Of a stretch of DNA of 64,000 nt, positions 63,370 to 64,000 are shown one piece after another (the stretch's first letter is position 1; each line of letters begins with the position of its first letter). The notes under the pieces are model-generated. The model was not told where the DNA came from. It did not search any database and saw nothing but the letters and a program-made list of their open reading frames with translations. Location of the stretch: NCBI GenBank assembly GCA_934636105.1, contig CAKTZR010000005.1:92172-156171 (forward strand), in the 5' to 3' direction. A program made the position numbers and the translations under genes. The DNA is from an uncultured Clostridia bacterium. Its GTDB lineage: Bacteria > Bacillota > Clostridia > Christensenellales > Aristaeellaceae.

Positions 63370-64000
63370 GTGACAGAGTTGCGGGAAAAGAGAGTCCTCT
63401 GGGTTGATAATGTCCGAGCAATTGCAACGGTATTTGTTGTACTGTGTCATGCAACAGAGAGCATATATTCTCTGAATTTGGAAGGGATGAAAGAGCTTTC
63501 AAACTGTGAGCAAGCTCTGTCGTTACTTCTTTTTACATTTGGCAGGCTTGGAGTCCCCATGTTCTTTTTCATTTCGGGTTATTTGTTGTTGGGATTCGAA
63601 TATGATGAGAGAAAAACAAGAAGGTTTTACAGCAAAAATTTGCTGGGACTGGTGGTCGCCACTGAAATTTGGTTTTTAATCTACCAAATTTACAACAGCG
63701 TTTTCTATCATAAACAGTTTTTGCTCGGAGAATGTATAAAAACGGCACTTTTCATGACGCAGACTCCCATGACGCATACATGGTATATGCCCGTAATTAT
63801 CGGAATTTACATGATGATTCCTGCTGTATCAAACGCATTATGCCACGCAAATAAGTTGTTCCTAATTCCGTTAGTTTTTTCATTTATCGCTGTTTTTGTA
63901 ATTCCGGAAGTTAATGTTGTCATGCGATTGAGAGGTCTTCCCGAGTTTTCTTCTTTTCTTGATCTAAATTTCGCGGGGGGGGGATACGGTTTCTGCGTAC
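63370..64000 (+). CDS. Acyltransferase 3 family membrane protein (5' part, cut by window end)
   Basis: About 210 codons are visible. The protein begins LREKRVLWVDNVRAIATVFV and VLCHATESIYSLN, with a catalytic-type His after the first segment, then RLGVPMFFFISGYLLLGFEY, WYMPVIIGIYMMIPAVSNAL and further membrane spans, the pattern of OafA/WecH-type O-acyltransferases acting on surface polysaccharide. Start is GTG 63370 or TTG 63379; neither has a good SD. The gene is AT-rich (low 40s % GC by eye) unlike the rest of the window. A run of nine Gs at 63975-63983 is in frame (AGGGYGFCV). Confidence 0.85.
   Translation, partial: MTELREKRVLWVDNVRAIATVFVVLCHATESIYSLNLEGMKELSNCEQALSLLLFTFGRLGVPMFFFISGYLLLGFEYDERKTRRFYSKNLLGLVVATEIWFLIYQIYNSVFYHKQFLLGECIKTALFMTQTPMTHTWYMPVIIGIYMMIPAVSNALCHANKLFLIPLVFSFIAVFVIPEVNVVMRLRGLPEFSSFLDLNFAGGGYGFCV

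Overview
The window looks like chromosomal DNA of a high-GC (roughly 60% by eye) low-branching Bacillota/Clostridia bacterium, probably gut-associated. Supporting signs are strong AGGAGG-type ribosome binding sites with GTG and TTG starts, sigma-A type promoters, a CIRCE heat-shock operator, an L10 leader, ECF vitamin-transporter subunits (BioY and another), a potABCD operon led by a HTH-cupin gene, and an intergenic inverted-repeat element (ACTCCTTCAGTCAGC... / ...GACGGAAGGAGTT) of a kind common in gut Clostridia. No rRNA, tRNA, CRISPR array, prophage or insertion sequence was recognised. The genus cannot be named from the sequence alone.

Layout. 1-3.7 kb: start of a chromate transporter, a divergent LysR regulator, a frameshifted small secreted protein, an RNA m5C methyltransferase and a MATE exporter. 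4.0-10.6 kb: phosphonate-type ABC transporter (phnD, terminator, repeat, phnC, phnE, phnE), a second repeat copy, a cytoplasmic 5'-nucleotidase-like enzyme and a 2,4-diaminopentanoate-dehydrogenase-like oxidoreductase. 10.7-19.9 kb (mostly minus): MBL hydrolase, DUF1934 protein, two GT-C-type membrane proteins, an ECF S component, then the pcp-fumC-DHH-rsm22 operon. 20.2-24.8 kb: HTH-cupin regulator plus potABCD. 24.9-29.9 kb: prolyl-tRNA deacylase, Abi/HEPN protein, TelA, EamA transporter, a V4R remnant with a HAMP-like protein, and a carboxymuconolactone-decarboxylase-like protein.

30-38 kb is the rpmG-secE-nusG-rplK-rplA / rplJ-rplL cluster, but it is split. Between rplA and rplJ lie about 4.4 kb with an ECF sigma factor, its membrane anti-sigma partner and three related secreted proteins. 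rplJL has its own consensus promoter and L10 leader, and rpoB does not follow rplL. 38.2-42.9 kb: argS followed by a coupled AAA ATPase, membrane protein and anchored protein. 43-47.9 kb: bioY, three small SAM methyltransferases, a chimeric remnant of two genes, an acetyltransferase, a DUF896 protein and the end of the nagB-nagA-Nudix operon. 49.9-52.7 kb: a membrane-associated Hsp70-like protein with a membrane partner. 52.8-59.1 kb: frameshifted alpha/beta hydrolase, RluA-type synthase, small protein, esterase, FAD oxidoreductase and a secreted repeat protein. 59.1-62 kb: tex and a CIRCE-controlled hsp20.

After about 61.9 kb the base composition falls and the window enters what looks like a surface-polysaccharide locus: a GT2 glycosyltransferase, then an acyltransferase cut by the window edge and carrying a nine-G run.

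Four genes are broken (at 1181, 28835, 45006-45649 and 52838). This could be real decay or base-calling/assembly error. The strongest candidates for something undescribed are the sigma/anti-sigma/secreted-paralog island inside the ribosomal cluster, the Hsp70 plus membrane-partner pair, and the phosphonate-type transporter linked to a nucleotidase and an Ord-like dehydrogenase.
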